This document shows positions 1-5,832 of a stretch of DNA of 6,876 nt, piece after piece (position 1 is the stretch's first letter; every line of letters begins with the position of its first letter). The stretch comes from CAYRLZ01 sp964425275 (lineage in GTDB: Bacteria > Hydrothermota > Tepidihabitantia > Tepidihabitantales > JBDRVQ01): contig CAYRLZ010000039.1 of the NCBI GenBank assembly GCA_964425275.1, positions 1 to 6,876 of the forward strand. The letters are read 5' to 3'. The notes beneath the pieces were generated by a model. That model saw nothing but the letters and a program-made list of their open reading frames with translations. It did no database searches and was not told the origin of the DNA. Made by a program: the position numbers and the translations under genes.

Positions 1-170
1 GGTTAACTCCCCGGGAGGAGGTTTTTGCTAAGACCCATATAAGAGATAATCGCTTTTTTGCTTTTCCTCCTCTAATTCTGGATGATTTAGAGGTATTTAG
101 CGATGACCTTCTTTCTAGGTACGATGTCCCCGAACACCACATTATGGTAAAAACGGTCAGCAGAGGTTGA
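1..170 (+). CDS. 3' end of an unrecognised protein (partial, cut by left edge)
   Basis: The frame beginning at base 3 is open from the edge to a TGA at 168-170 and encodes the last 55 residues of a protein. The tail is acidic and rich in aromatic residues, contains the stretch LILDDLEVFSDDLLSRY and ends in VKTVSRG. The other two plus-strand frames have stops within the first 31 bases. It runs in the same direction as the aminopeptidase gene, 47 bases upstream of its start. I do not recognise the family from this tail, so no function is offered. The reading frame looks like real coding sequence, but the short length keeps confidence moderate. Confidence 0.6.
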   Translation, partial: LTPREEVFAKTHIRDNRFFAFPPLILDDLEVFSDDLLSRYDVPEHHIMVKTVSRG

Positions 171-194
171 CTTTTATAAATTTTAATATACCAT
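167..194 (+). promoter_or_regulatory. Candidate sigma70-type promoter for the aminopeptidase gene
   Basis: TTGACT at 167-172 overlaps the stop codon of the upstream gene. A weak -10 candidate, TACCAT at 189-194 (4 of 6 consensus matches), follows after 16 bases in an AT-rich stretch. Transcription would start near 201, leaving a short leader with the ribosome binding site. Two other genes in the window use the same TTGAC-type -35, which supports the call, but the -10 is poor. Read-through from the upstream gene is an alternative. Confidence 0.4.
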
Positions 195-206
195 AACCAT
201 TTGAAT

Positions 207-213
207 AAGGAGG
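207..213 (+). promoter_or_regulatory. Shine-Dalgarno site of the aminopeptidase gene
   Basis: AAGGAGG sits 4 bases before the ATG at 218 and is a near-perfect match to the anti-Shine-Dalgarno sequence. It fixes the start codon. Confidence 0.85.
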
Positions 214-217
214 AAAA

Positions 218-1321
218 ATGAAAGATATCCGAATTGAGAAATGGGCTGAGGTATTGCTCAATTATTCCCTTTCTATCCAGAAGGGAGATTTATTCTTAAT
301 TCAAGGGACACCACTGGCCACTCCCTTAATTAACGAGGTCTATCGCCAGGCATTAAAAAAAGGCGCTCATCCCTATGTGAGACTGATGGGCGAAGGATTA
401 GCGGAGATATTTTATAAAGAGGCGACCGAGGAACAGATAACCTATATTTCGGAGATAGAGAAATTGGAGACCGAGAAGATAAATGCCTCCTTGCGCATCA
501 TTTCGGAATGGAATCGGAAGTCTTTGTCCAATTGTGACCCAAGGAAACTCGCCTTGGCCCGGGAGGCGCGGAAACCACTGATGGAAAGGTTTTTAGAAAG
601 AAGCGCCAAAGGCGAATTGCGTTGGTGCCTTACCGCTTATCCGGATAATGCCCAGGCACAGGATGCGGAGATGTCTTTAGAAGAATATACCGATTTTATA
701 TTTAAGGCCTGCCTCTTAGAAGAAAAAGAGCCGATTAAAAAATGGGAGGAACTCTCCCGAAATCAAAACCACTGGATTAACTTTCTCTCAAAAAAGAAGA
801 AGATAACGATTAAAGGGAAAGGGACCGATTTATCCCTTTCGGTTGAAGGGAGAAAGTGGATAAATTGCGATGGTAAATTGAACTTTCCGGATGGTGAGGT
901 CTTCACCGGACCAATTGAAGACTCATTAGAGGGTGTAATAACCTTCTCCTTTCCTTGTGTCTATATGGGGCGGGAGGTTACCGGGGTAACACTTCACTTC
1001 AAAAACGGCGAGGTCTCTTCGGCTTCGGCGGAAAAGGGTGAGGAGCACTTAAGGGCGATGATTAATATGGATGAGGGGGCAAAAAGAGTTGGTGAATTCT
1101 CTTTTGGCACAAATTATGGTATAACCCGCTTCATCAAGAATACCCTTTTTGATGAGAAGATTGGTGGGACGATTCATCTGGCACTCGGCTCTGGTTATCC
1201 AGAGAGCGGTAGTAAAAATAAGTCCGGCCTCCACTGGGATATGGTCTGTGATTTACGAGAAGAAGGTGAAGTCTATGCCGACGGCGAACTGATATTTAAA
1301 AATGGGAAGTTCCTCCTTTAA
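218..1321 (+). CDS. M29-family metallo-aminopeptidase (AmpS/AmpT-like)
   Basis: This 367-residue cytoplasmic enzyme is predicted to remove N-terminal amino acids from peptides using two divalent metal ions. The C-terminal half carries the M29 signature NFPDGEVFTGP (residues 222-232), in which Glu227 is an expected metal ligand. It is followed by VGEF with Glu293, TIHLALGSGY with His320 and Tyr327, and LHWD with His339 and Asp341. Order and spacing fit the family's metal-binding set. The N-terminal half (about 1-190) matches the family's alpha/beta lid domain, with the typical opening 'KWAEVLLNYSLSIQKGDLFLI'-like segment. Length is near the family norm, and no signal peptide is present. The start is fixed by a strong Shine-Dalgarno site. 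The next gene is convergent, so this is the last gene of its transcription unit. The family assignment is firm, but substrate preference cannot be read from the sequence. Confidence 0.92.
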   Translation: MKDIRIEKWAEVLLNYSLSIQKGDLFLIQGTPLATPLINEVYRQALKKGAHPYVRLMGEGLAEIFYKEATEEQITYISEIEKLETEKINASLRIISEWNRKSLSNCDPRKLALAREARKPLMERFLERSAKGELRWCLTAYPDNAQAQDAEMSLEEYTDFIFKACLLEEKEPIKKWEELSRNQNHWINFLSKKKKITIKGKGTDLSLSVEGRKWINCDGKLNFPDGEVFTGPIEDSLEGVITFSFPCVYMGREVTGVTLHFKNGEVSSASAEKGEEHLRAMINMDEGAKRVGEFSFGTNYGITRFIKNTLFDEKIGGTIHLALGSGYPESGSKNKSGLHWDMVCDLREEGEVYADGELIFKNGKFLL

Positions 1322-1402
1322 GTTTCACCAATATCCCACACTAGGCAGGACACAAGTCAACAAAGATTGGTTACCGTAAGAAGGTTAAACTCCAGTTAAT
1401 TG
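1322..1402. other. Convergent intergenic gap, no convincing terminator
   Basis: These 81 bases separate the aminopeptidase stop from the kelch gene stop. A loose inverted pair is visible: GTAAGA at 1376-1381 against TCTTAC at 1406-1411, with imperfect inner pairing TTAAACT/AGTTAA. It lacks a T-run on either strand and extends into the kelch coding end. No standard intrinsic terminator is seen for either gene. Confidence 0.4.
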
Positions 1403-2764
1403 CTATCTTACCTTTGTTACCTTATTCACCGTCGTCCCTGTGGGATTTGAGAAACGGATGAGATAGACGCCGGGCGCGAGATTTTTGGCTGACCATTTTA
1501 TCTGGTAATTACCTGAGGAATGAAACCCCTTCACCAATTCTTCAAGGAGTTTGCCATCAATTGAATAGAGAGCAACACTCACCAGACCAGGGTCTTGTAG
1601 GGTATAAGAGATATTAGTTTGCTGAGAAAAGAGATTGGGATTAACTGCTAAGATTCCATTGGTTAGTTTTTTCTTTTCCTGCGCTTTAAGCCCGACCGCT
1701 TGCAATTGGTAGTATTCACAACTCCTCAGGACATTGGTGTCGGCACCTGCTCGGCCACCGAATACCCACATTCCCGGTATGCCACCTGAGTTACGACCGC
1801 CGGGGATGAAGACGCCGGCGTGATTTCTTCTTGGGGAGATAAGATTGGGAAAGTAGGTCCAGGAGTTAGTCGGCACATCATAGACAAAACATTGATTAGT
1901 CTCTCTGGGCCATTTACCGTTACCAGCGACGATAATTTTATTCGCAAGTCCATAAGGGGATGTTGAATCAAAACCAAAGGCCCGGGTCTCGCCCGAAGAG
2001 TCCGGTAAATCGGCAAGTCTCTGCCAGCCGGCGGTTGGGTTTTCTGGGTCAAAGACTTCGCATATCTTTTGGGCATAGAGATTGTTAGACGAAAATATAT
2101 CACCACCGATAGCGTATATTTTTCCGTTAACGACGGCGGTTGTGATATAACTGCGGGCCACACTTAAATTGGCGGTTGTAATCCGGCTCCAGCGATTGCC
2201 AGCAGGAGCAAGCGGGTCATAGACCCAAGTCTCATAGGAGAGATAGGGAGAGAGCGACTCGTTAAAACCACCAAAGACATACATCTTATTATTATAAGCG
2301 ACATTTGCCCCGGGAATTGGGATACGGGCACCACCAATTCGCAAAGGCATTGGGTCGGTATCAACTATGCGCACCGTATTGCTTATTGGATAATAGACCT
2401 GAACCGCGGCGGTCTTTGGTCCGGTTCCGGTTCGGCCACCAACAATATACAAACCATAGGTGTCAGTCGGGGAATAATTATCCTGTAAGATACAGATATT
2501 ATAGTTAGAGACCGGAATGGGCATCGTTACGCCCATACTGCGATAAATTCCACTATCCGGGACAAAGCACCAAACTGTGCCATCGGTTGCGCCCGAACTT
2601 AACCTCCCGCCAAGGAAATAGACCTTTCCGGTTGGGGGGAAATATTCACCGTCAAAGCGAGTAAACCGAAATCCAGTCGTTGGTCCATTTTGCCAGGTCT
2701 GGGCTAATAATAATCCGCCAAAGACGGATAGAAATAAAGTTAATAAAAGAAGTCTATTGGACAT
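1403..2764 (-). CDS. Secreted kelch-repeat beta-propeller protein with C-terminal T9SS sorting domain
   Basis: This 453-residue protein has a signal peptide (Arg4, hydrophobic 5-20, likely cleavage after Ala21). Six kelch-type blades follow, each marked by a hydrophobic strand ending in a glycine pair or variant: VYFLGGR (48-54), LYIVGGR (105-111), MYVFGGF (161-167), IYAIGGD (216-222), IIVAGNG (277-283, degenerate) and MWVFGGR (332-338). Six repeats are enough for a closed propeller, usually a binding scaffold. Residues from about 371 to 453 form a beta-sandwich tail with SYTLQDPGLVSVALYSIDGK, then LAPGVYLIRF and a final KVTKVR. This is the pattern of type A T9SS/Por sorting domains, which direct export across the outer membrane and are often cleaved. 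The ligand is unknown. The gene is monocistronic, with its own strong promoter and a Shine-Dalgarno site. No T9SS machinery gene is in the window. Confidence 0.9.
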   Translation of the reverse strand: MSNRLLLLTLFLSVFGGLLLAQTWQNGPTTGFRFTRFDGEYFPPTGKVYFLGGRLSSGATDGTVWCFVPDSGIYRSMGVTMPIPVSNYNICILQDNYSPTDTYGLYIVGGRTGTGPKTAAVQVYYPISNTVRIVDTDPMPLRIGGARIPIPGANVAYNNKMYVFGGFNESLSPYLSYETWVYDPLAPAGNRWSRITTANLSVARSYITTAVVNGKIYAIGGDIFSSNNLYAQKICEVFDPENPTAGWQRLADLPDSSGETRAFGFDSTSPYGLANKIIVAGNGKWPRETNQCFVYDVPTNSWTYFPNLISPRRNHAGVFIPGGRNSGGIPGMWVFGGRAGADTNVLRSCEYYQLQAVGLKAQEKKKLTNGILAVNPNLFSQQTNISYTLQDPGLVSVALYSIDGKLLEELVKGFHSSGNYQIKWSAKNLAPGVYLIRFSNPTGTTVNKVTKVR

Positions 2765-2767
2765 ATT

Positions 2768-2775
2768 CCCTCCTT
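2768..2775 (-). promoter_or_regulatory. Shine-Dalgarno site of the kelch gene
   Basis: Read on the minus strand, AAGGAGGG lies 3 bases before the ATG at 2764-2762. This supports that start codon, which also gives a complete signal peptide. Confidence 0.85.
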
Positions 2776-2793
2776 ACTTTACCATCTGTAAAA

Positions 2794-2822
2794 ATAATAA
2801 AGGAAAAACATCTTTTTGTCAA
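2794..2822 (-). promoter_or_regulatory. Strong sigma70-type promoter for the kelch gene
   Basis: On the minus strand, TTGACA (2822-2817) is followed after 17 bases by TATTAT (2799-2794), a 6/6 and a 5/6 match at ideal spacing. Transcription would start near 2787, giving a leader of about 22 nt that contains the Shine-Dalgarno site. The -35 box is the left arm of the dyad at 2817-2845. Confidence 0.8.
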
Positions 2823-2845
2823 GGGTTGCGACAACCGCCTTGACA
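2817..2845. repeat. Inverted repeat spanning both divergent -35 boxes (operator candidate)
   Basis: The outer arms are TGTCAAGG (2817-2824) and CCTTGACA (2838-2845), a perfect 8-base inverted repeat. Inside them GTTG (2825-2828) and CAAC (2832-2835) also pair across a 3-base centre, with two unpaired bases (2836-2837) on the right. Each outer arm contains a complete TTGACA -35 box, pointing outward. The symmetry extends beyond what two facing -35 hexamers require, so a dimeric regulator acting on both promoters is possible. It could also be coincidence built on two consensus -35 boxes. Confidence 0.6.
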
Positions 2846-2868
2846 ATTAAAAAAGATTTCTATATCTT
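2840..2868 (+). promoter_or_regulatory. Promoter of the GTPase-DUF4159-radical SAM operon (leaderless start)
   Basis: TTGACA at 2840-2845 is followed after 17 bases by TATCTT at 2863-2868, a 4/6 match at ideal spacing. Transcription would begin at about 2875, only a few bases before the ATG at 2878. There is no purine-rich ribosome binding site in the 30 bases before that ATG, consistent with a leaderless message. A second -10-like hexamer, CATAAT at 2871-2876, is too far (25 bases) from the -35 box and would start transcription inside the gene. Confidence 0.65.
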
Positions 2869-2877
2869 TACATAATT

Positions 2878-3846
2878 ATGCCGGCTAATCTTACACCCCA
2901 ATACTTGGCCGCCGAAGAAAAATTTCGCCAGGCAAGGTCATTGGAGGAAAAGTTGGAGGCATTAAAAGAGATGCTGGCAACCGTTCCCAAACATAAAGGG
3001 ACAGAGAAACTGCAAAAGGAGATAAAGACAAAAATCTCCAAACTGCGCAAGGAGATGGCAAAGAAGCCCTCAGTCAAAAGGACAATTTGGTATCACTTTG
3101 AAAAAAAAGGAGCGGGTCAGGTAGCGGTATTCGGTTTTCCCAATTGTGGCAAGTCGGCACTCGTTAAATTACTCACCAAGGCGAATACCGAAGTAGCACC
3201 TTATCCTTACACAACAATCATCCCCAGTGAAGGAATGATGCCTTATGAAGATATTCAGGTGCAATTGATTGATACCCCGCCCTTAAACGATGACCCAGAG
3301 CCTTGGTTTTTTCATATCCTTCGCTCCGCCGACTCTTTGTTATATCTTTTAGACCTCGCTTCCGATGACCTATTGGAGGATTACGAAAAAGGATTGTCCA
3401 TCTTAAAAAAAGGGAGATTAGCAATCATTGAAAAAGAGATGCCCTGGGAGGAAGGTTTTACCCAAAAGAAAACGATTATTGTCGGCAATAAGATAGACTG
3501 CCCGGGGGCAGAGGAGAGGTTAAAGATAATTAAGGAGATTACGGGTGAGATAATTTCCGTTTCGGTTGAGAAAGGGATAGGTTTGGATAATTTGAAAAGG
3601 GTGATATTTAAGAGTCTGGATATTATCCGGGTTTATACAAAACCCCCGGGAAAGCCGCCCGATTTTACTGAGCCGGTAATCTTAAAGACCGGTTCTTCAG
3701 TCTTAGACTGCGCCCTTCATCTTCATAAAGACTTTGCTCATCGTTTGAAATATGCCCGGCTCTGGTCCGATGAAAAGTATCAAGGGCAGAGGGTAGAAAG
3801 ATTACATATATTAAAGGATAAGGATATAATTGAGTTCCATATATAA
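2878..3846 (+). CDS. DRG/Obg-type GTPase with C-terminal TGS domain
   Basis: This 322-residue cytoplasmic GTPase begins with a charged helical region (residues 1-75), whose opening MPANLTPQYLAAEEKF and VPKHKGTEKL are characteristic of a DRG-like family found in archaea and some bacteria. G motifs follow in order: P-loop GFPNCGKS (86-93), switch I threonines in PYPYTTIIP (Thr112/Thr113), G3 as DTPP (132-135) instead of the usual DTPG, G4 NKID (204-207) and a G5-like SVSVEKG (227-233). Residues from about 262 to the end form a TGS domain, a small fold that often contacts RNA or ribosome-linked partners. A role in ribosome function or translation is inferred from relatives. The conserved N-terminus supports the ATG at 2878 despite the missing Shine-Dalgarno site. 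The DUF4159 gene starts 9 bases after its stop, so it is probably the first gene of an operon. Confidence 0.9.
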   Translation: MPANLTPQYLAAEEKFRQARSLEEKLEALKEMLATVPKHKGTEKLQKEIKTKISKLRKEMAKKPSVKRTIWYHFEKKGAGQVAVFGFPNCGKSALVKLLTKANTEVAPYPYTTIIPSEGMMPYEDIQVQLIDTPPLNDDPEPWFFHILRSADSLLYLLDLASDDLLEDYEKGLSILKKGRLAIIEKEMPWEEGFTQKKTIIVGNKIDCPGAEERLKIIKEITGEIISVSVEKGIGLDNLKRVIFKSLDIIRVYTKPPGKPPDFTEPVILKTGSSVLDCALHLHKDFAHRLKYARLWSDEKYQGQRVERLHILKDKDIIEFHI

Positions 3847-3855
3847 TTTAGGCTG

Positions 3856-4488
3856 ATGAAATCCATCTTCATTTTATTTCTCATTTTAGGGGAGGTCTAT
3901 GGTGCAATCACCATCGCCCGGTTGAAATATGAAGGCGGCGGTGATTGGTATAATGACCCGGATATAATCCCCAATCTGGCAAAGGAGATAAATAAAAGAA
4001 CCAGTCTGGTGGTTGATTTAAAACAGGCGGTGGTATCAATTTTGGATAAGAACTTATTTAACTATCCCTTTCTTTTTATGACCGGGCACGGCAACATATC
4101 TTTTAGTGAAGAAGAGGTGAAGGTTCTGCGGGGATATTTTGAGGCGGGTGGTTTTCTCTATGCCGATGACGACTATGGTATGGATGAATCATTTCGGCGG
4201 GAGATGAAGAAGGTATTTCCCAATTCCGAACTGGTGGAGATTCCTTTTGACCATCCGATTTATAACATCTACTATAAATTTCCCAATGGTCTGCCAAAGA
4301 TTCACGAGCATTACGAAGGAAGACCAAAAGGGCTGGGGATATTTCATCAGGGAAGGCTCTGTGTCTTTTATACCTGGAATACAAATATCTCGGATGGCTG
4401 GACCGAGGCACACAACGACCCGCCCGAAAACCGGGAGGCGGCATTTAAGATGGGGACGAATATCCTCTTATACGCCTTACTCTATTAA
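3856..4488 (+). CDS. Exported DUF4159 domain protein
   Basis: This 210-residue protein has a short signal peptide (Lys2, hydrophobic 4-12, likely cleavage after Gly16 in VYG). The rest is a single DUF4159 domain. Visible family marks are ITIARLKYEGGGDWY (18-32), FMTGHG (74-79), a helix and turn ending AGGFLYADDD (97-106), DHPIYN (132-137) and NREAAFKMGTNI (192-203). The domain is thought to resemble the glutamine-amidotransferase-like fold, but no activity is established. In many genomes it sits near MoxR/DUF58/Bat-type genes; none is visible here. Its start lies 9 bases after the GTPase stop and 11 bases separate it from the radical SAM gene. No Shine-Dalgarno site is present, so re-initiation or translational coupling is likely. 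Pairing an exported protein with a cytoplasmic GTPase is unexplained. Confidence 0.85.
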   Translation: MKSIFILFLILGEVYGAITIARLKYEGGGDWYNDPDIIPNLAKEINKRTSLVVDLKQAVVSILDKNLFNYPFLFMTGHGNISFSEEEVKVLRGYFEAGGFLYADDDYGMDESFRREMKKVFPNSELVEIPFDHPIYNIYYKFPNGLPKIHEHYEGRPKGLGIFHQGRLCVFYTWNTNISDGWTEAHNDPPENREAAFKMGTNILLYALLY

Positions 4489-4499
4489 TTTAGCCCGAT

Positions 4500-5588
4500 A
4501 TGGCAAGATGTAAATTATGCGGGAAGGTTGCCGATACCATCGCCCAATACCTCTCCTTATGTAAGGATTGTTTAAGAGAGAAAGAGAGCGACTTAAAAGA
4601 GGAGGTCTTAGAATTACACGGTAGAATAAGGACTAAATATAACCTACCAGCAGCTATACCAAGGGATAGAGAAGGGATGAAATGCGGGCAGTGCGTTAAC
4701 GACTGTAAAATTGGAAAAGGGAAGAAAGGTTACTGTGGACTTATTACCAATTTAGATGGGAAATTAGAAAGATATGAAGATAGCGGGTTTCTTGACTTTT
4801 ATTTTGACCCGCTTCCCACAAACTGCGTTGCCGACTGGGTCTGTCCGGGTGGCAGCGGTACTGGATTTCCCCAATATGCCTATAAGAATGGAACAGAATA
4901 TGGTTATAAGAATCTGGCGGTCTTCTTCCGCCACTGCACTTTCAACTGCCTTTTTTGTCAGAACTGGCATTTTAGAACCAAACCGCATCGGTCTTACACA
5001 ACTGAGGAGATAATTAAGGTGATTGATGAGAAGACATCCTGTATCTGTTATTTCGGTGGCGACCCGACACCGAATATAAAATTTGCCCTTAAATTATCGG
5101 AGAAAATCATCTCCTCCCTCAATAGAATATTCCGCATCTGCTGGGAGACAAATGGCTCAGCCACCAGAGGCTATATTAAAAGGATGATGGAATTATCGCT
5201 TATCTCTGGTGGCATATTAAAGATTGACCTAAAGGCATTCTCCCAACCACTTGCCTTTGCCCTTTGCGGAACCGATAATAAGAATACAATAGCCAATATT
5301 GAATTCTGCTCCCAGTTCTTCTCTAAAAGGGAGGTCCCGCCACCGCTTGTCGTCGCAACCCTTTTAATCCCTGGTTATATTGATGAAAAGGAACTCAGAC
5401 TTTTGGCGAAATTTTTAGCCAGTTTAGACCGCCGAATTCCTTGGGCGCTCTTAGGTTTTGCCCCCCACTTCTATTTCTCTGACCTACCAAGGACCTCTCG
5501 TCTTCAGGCATCTCAAGCCTTGGCGATTGCCAAAGAATATGGGATGGAGAATTGCCGGATTGGAAATTTCCATCTCCTTGTGGATTAG
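4500..5588 (+). CDS. Radical SAM protein, PflA/AmmeMemoRadiSam-like, with N-terminal zinc-ribbon-like cysteines
   Basis: This 362-residue protein is related to COG1180 pyruvate-formate-lyase-activase-like radical SAM enzymes. The core holds the 4Fe-4S motif CTFNCLFC (Cys146, Cys150, Cys153). GGDPTP (186-191) follows, matching the GGE-type SAM-binding strand. WETNG (215-219) and IDLKAF (242-247) are further strands typical of this group. The N-terminus adds CKLC (4-7) and CKDC (21-24), a likely zinc ribbon. After that comes a CxxCxxxC set (Cys62, Cys65, Cys69) with Cys79, which resembles the opening of AmmeMemoRadiSam proteins. Cys109 and Cys115 lie between these sets and the core. Substrate is unknown; no glycyl-radical enzyme or MEMO/AMMECR1 partner is in the window. 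It is the last gene of the apparent operon and lacks a Shine-Dalgarno site. The ATG at 4500 is preferred because the ribbon begins at Cys4. Confidence 0.88.
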   Translation: MARCKLCGKVADTIAQYLSLCKDCLREKESDLKEEVLELHGRIRTKYNLPAAIPRDREGMKCGQCVNDCKIGKGKKGYCGLITNLDGKLERYEDSGFLDFYFDPLPTNCVADWVCPGGSGTGFPQYAYKNGTEYGYKNLAVFFRHCTFNCLFCQNWHFRTKPHRSYTTEEIIKVIDEKTSCICYFGGDPTPNIKFALKLSEKIISSLNRIFRICWETNGSATRGYIKRMMELSLISGGILKIDLKAFSQPLAFALCGTDNKNTIANIEFCSQFFSKREVPPPLVVATLLIPGYIDEKELRLLAKFLASLDRRIPWALLGFAPHFYFSDLPRTSRLQASQALAIAKEYGMENCRIGNFHLLVD

Positions 5589-5672
5589 CGTCTTGCTTTC
5601 CGTGCGTAAGATTTTTAATCTAACTTTCTTGGGTTATTATGGTCTTCAGAGACATTATAGCCAAATGAAACA

Positions 5673-5701
5673 TTGACTTTTTTTTAATTTTCTGATATAA
5701 T
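5673..5701 (+). promoter_or_regulatory. Near-consensus sigma70-type promoter with extended -10
   Basis: TTGACT (5673-5678) and TATAAT (5696-5701) are separated by exactly 17 bases. TG at 5693-5694 lies one base before the -10, giving an extended -10 element. Transcription would start near 5708, at the foot of the first stem-loop of the leader. This is the best promoter in the window and predicts strong expression of the exported protein downstream. Confidence 0.85.
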
Positions 5702-5709
5702 ATAAAGTT

Positions 5710-5732
5710 CTAAGAAACCGGGGGTTTCTTAG
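5710..5732 (+). repeat. Perfect 10-bp stem-loop at the predicted 5' end of the message
   Basis: A 10-base inverted repeat around GGG begins about two bases after the predicted transcription start. No T-run follows, so it is not an intrinsic terminator. A 5'-terminal stem of this kind is known to protect bacterial messages from decay that begins at the 5' end; that role is inferred here. Confidence 0.7.
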
Positions 5733-5821
5733 GCGGAGAGATAAAATGGTAAAGGAAGTTTTTATCTACTTCACAACAAAAGAACTCTCATTCTGTGGGA
5801 AAAAGACCAAATATTTCCCAC

Positions 5822-5828
5822 GAGGAGG
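5822..5828 (+). promoter_or_regulatory. Shine-Dalgarno site of the exported right-edge protein
   Basis: GAGGAGG lies 4 bases before the ATG at 5833 and directly abuts the third leader stem-loop, which ends at 5821. It selects 5833 over the in-frame upstream ATG at 5746, and the start then falls right before a signal-peptide-like N-terminus. Confidence 0.8.
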
Positions 5829-5832
5829 TAAA

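Larger units (their letters stand above)
5708..5832 (+). promoter_or_regulatory. Structured 5' leader with three stem-loops
   Basis: The predicted transcript has a leader of about 125 nt that can form three perfect, non-overlapping stems. The first pairs CTAAGAAACC (5710-5719) with GGTTTCTTAG (5723-5732) around a 3-nt loop. The second pairs AGATAAAA (5739-5746) with TTTTATCT (5760-5767). The third pairs GTGGGAAA (5795-5802) with TTTCCCAC (5814-5821) and ends one base before the Shine-Dalgarno site. I do not recognise a known riboswitch class. Likely roles are message stability and translation control. An in-frame ATG at 5746, preceded by GGAG, could instead make this a 29-codon N-terminal extension; the stems and the stronger downstream site argue against that. 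Confidence 0.55.

Noticed and set aside
1376..1411. Possible bidirectional terminator between convergent genes (GTAAGA/TCTTAC with inner imperfect pairing)
   Set aside because: Loop is long, inner pairing has a mismatch, the right arm is inside the kelch coding end, and neither strand has a following T-run.
1726..2364. Two sizeable minus-strand open frames inside the kelch gene
   Set aside because: They overlap the kelch reading frame in another frame, show no family motifs, and are shadows of it.
4103..4444. 113-codon minus-strand frame opposite the DUF4159 gene
   Set aside because: It is proline/arginine-rich antisense translation of a well-supported gene, with no recognisable domain.
5589..5672. 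Small gene between the radical SAM stop and the promoter
   Set aside because: No start codon with a ribosome binding site and adequate frame; the overlapping open frame from 5458 is an out-of-frame shadow.
5642..5685. Possible intrinsic terminator of the radical SAM gene before the eight-T run at 5678-5685
   Set aside because: The only stems are a 4-bp GTCT/AGAC and a bulged CAAATG/CATTG; both are too weak, and the T-run is better explained as part of the promoter spacer.
5710..5732. Stem-loop as a terminator of the upstream operon
   Set aside because: It lies downstream of a near-consensus promoter and is not followed by T residues on either strand.
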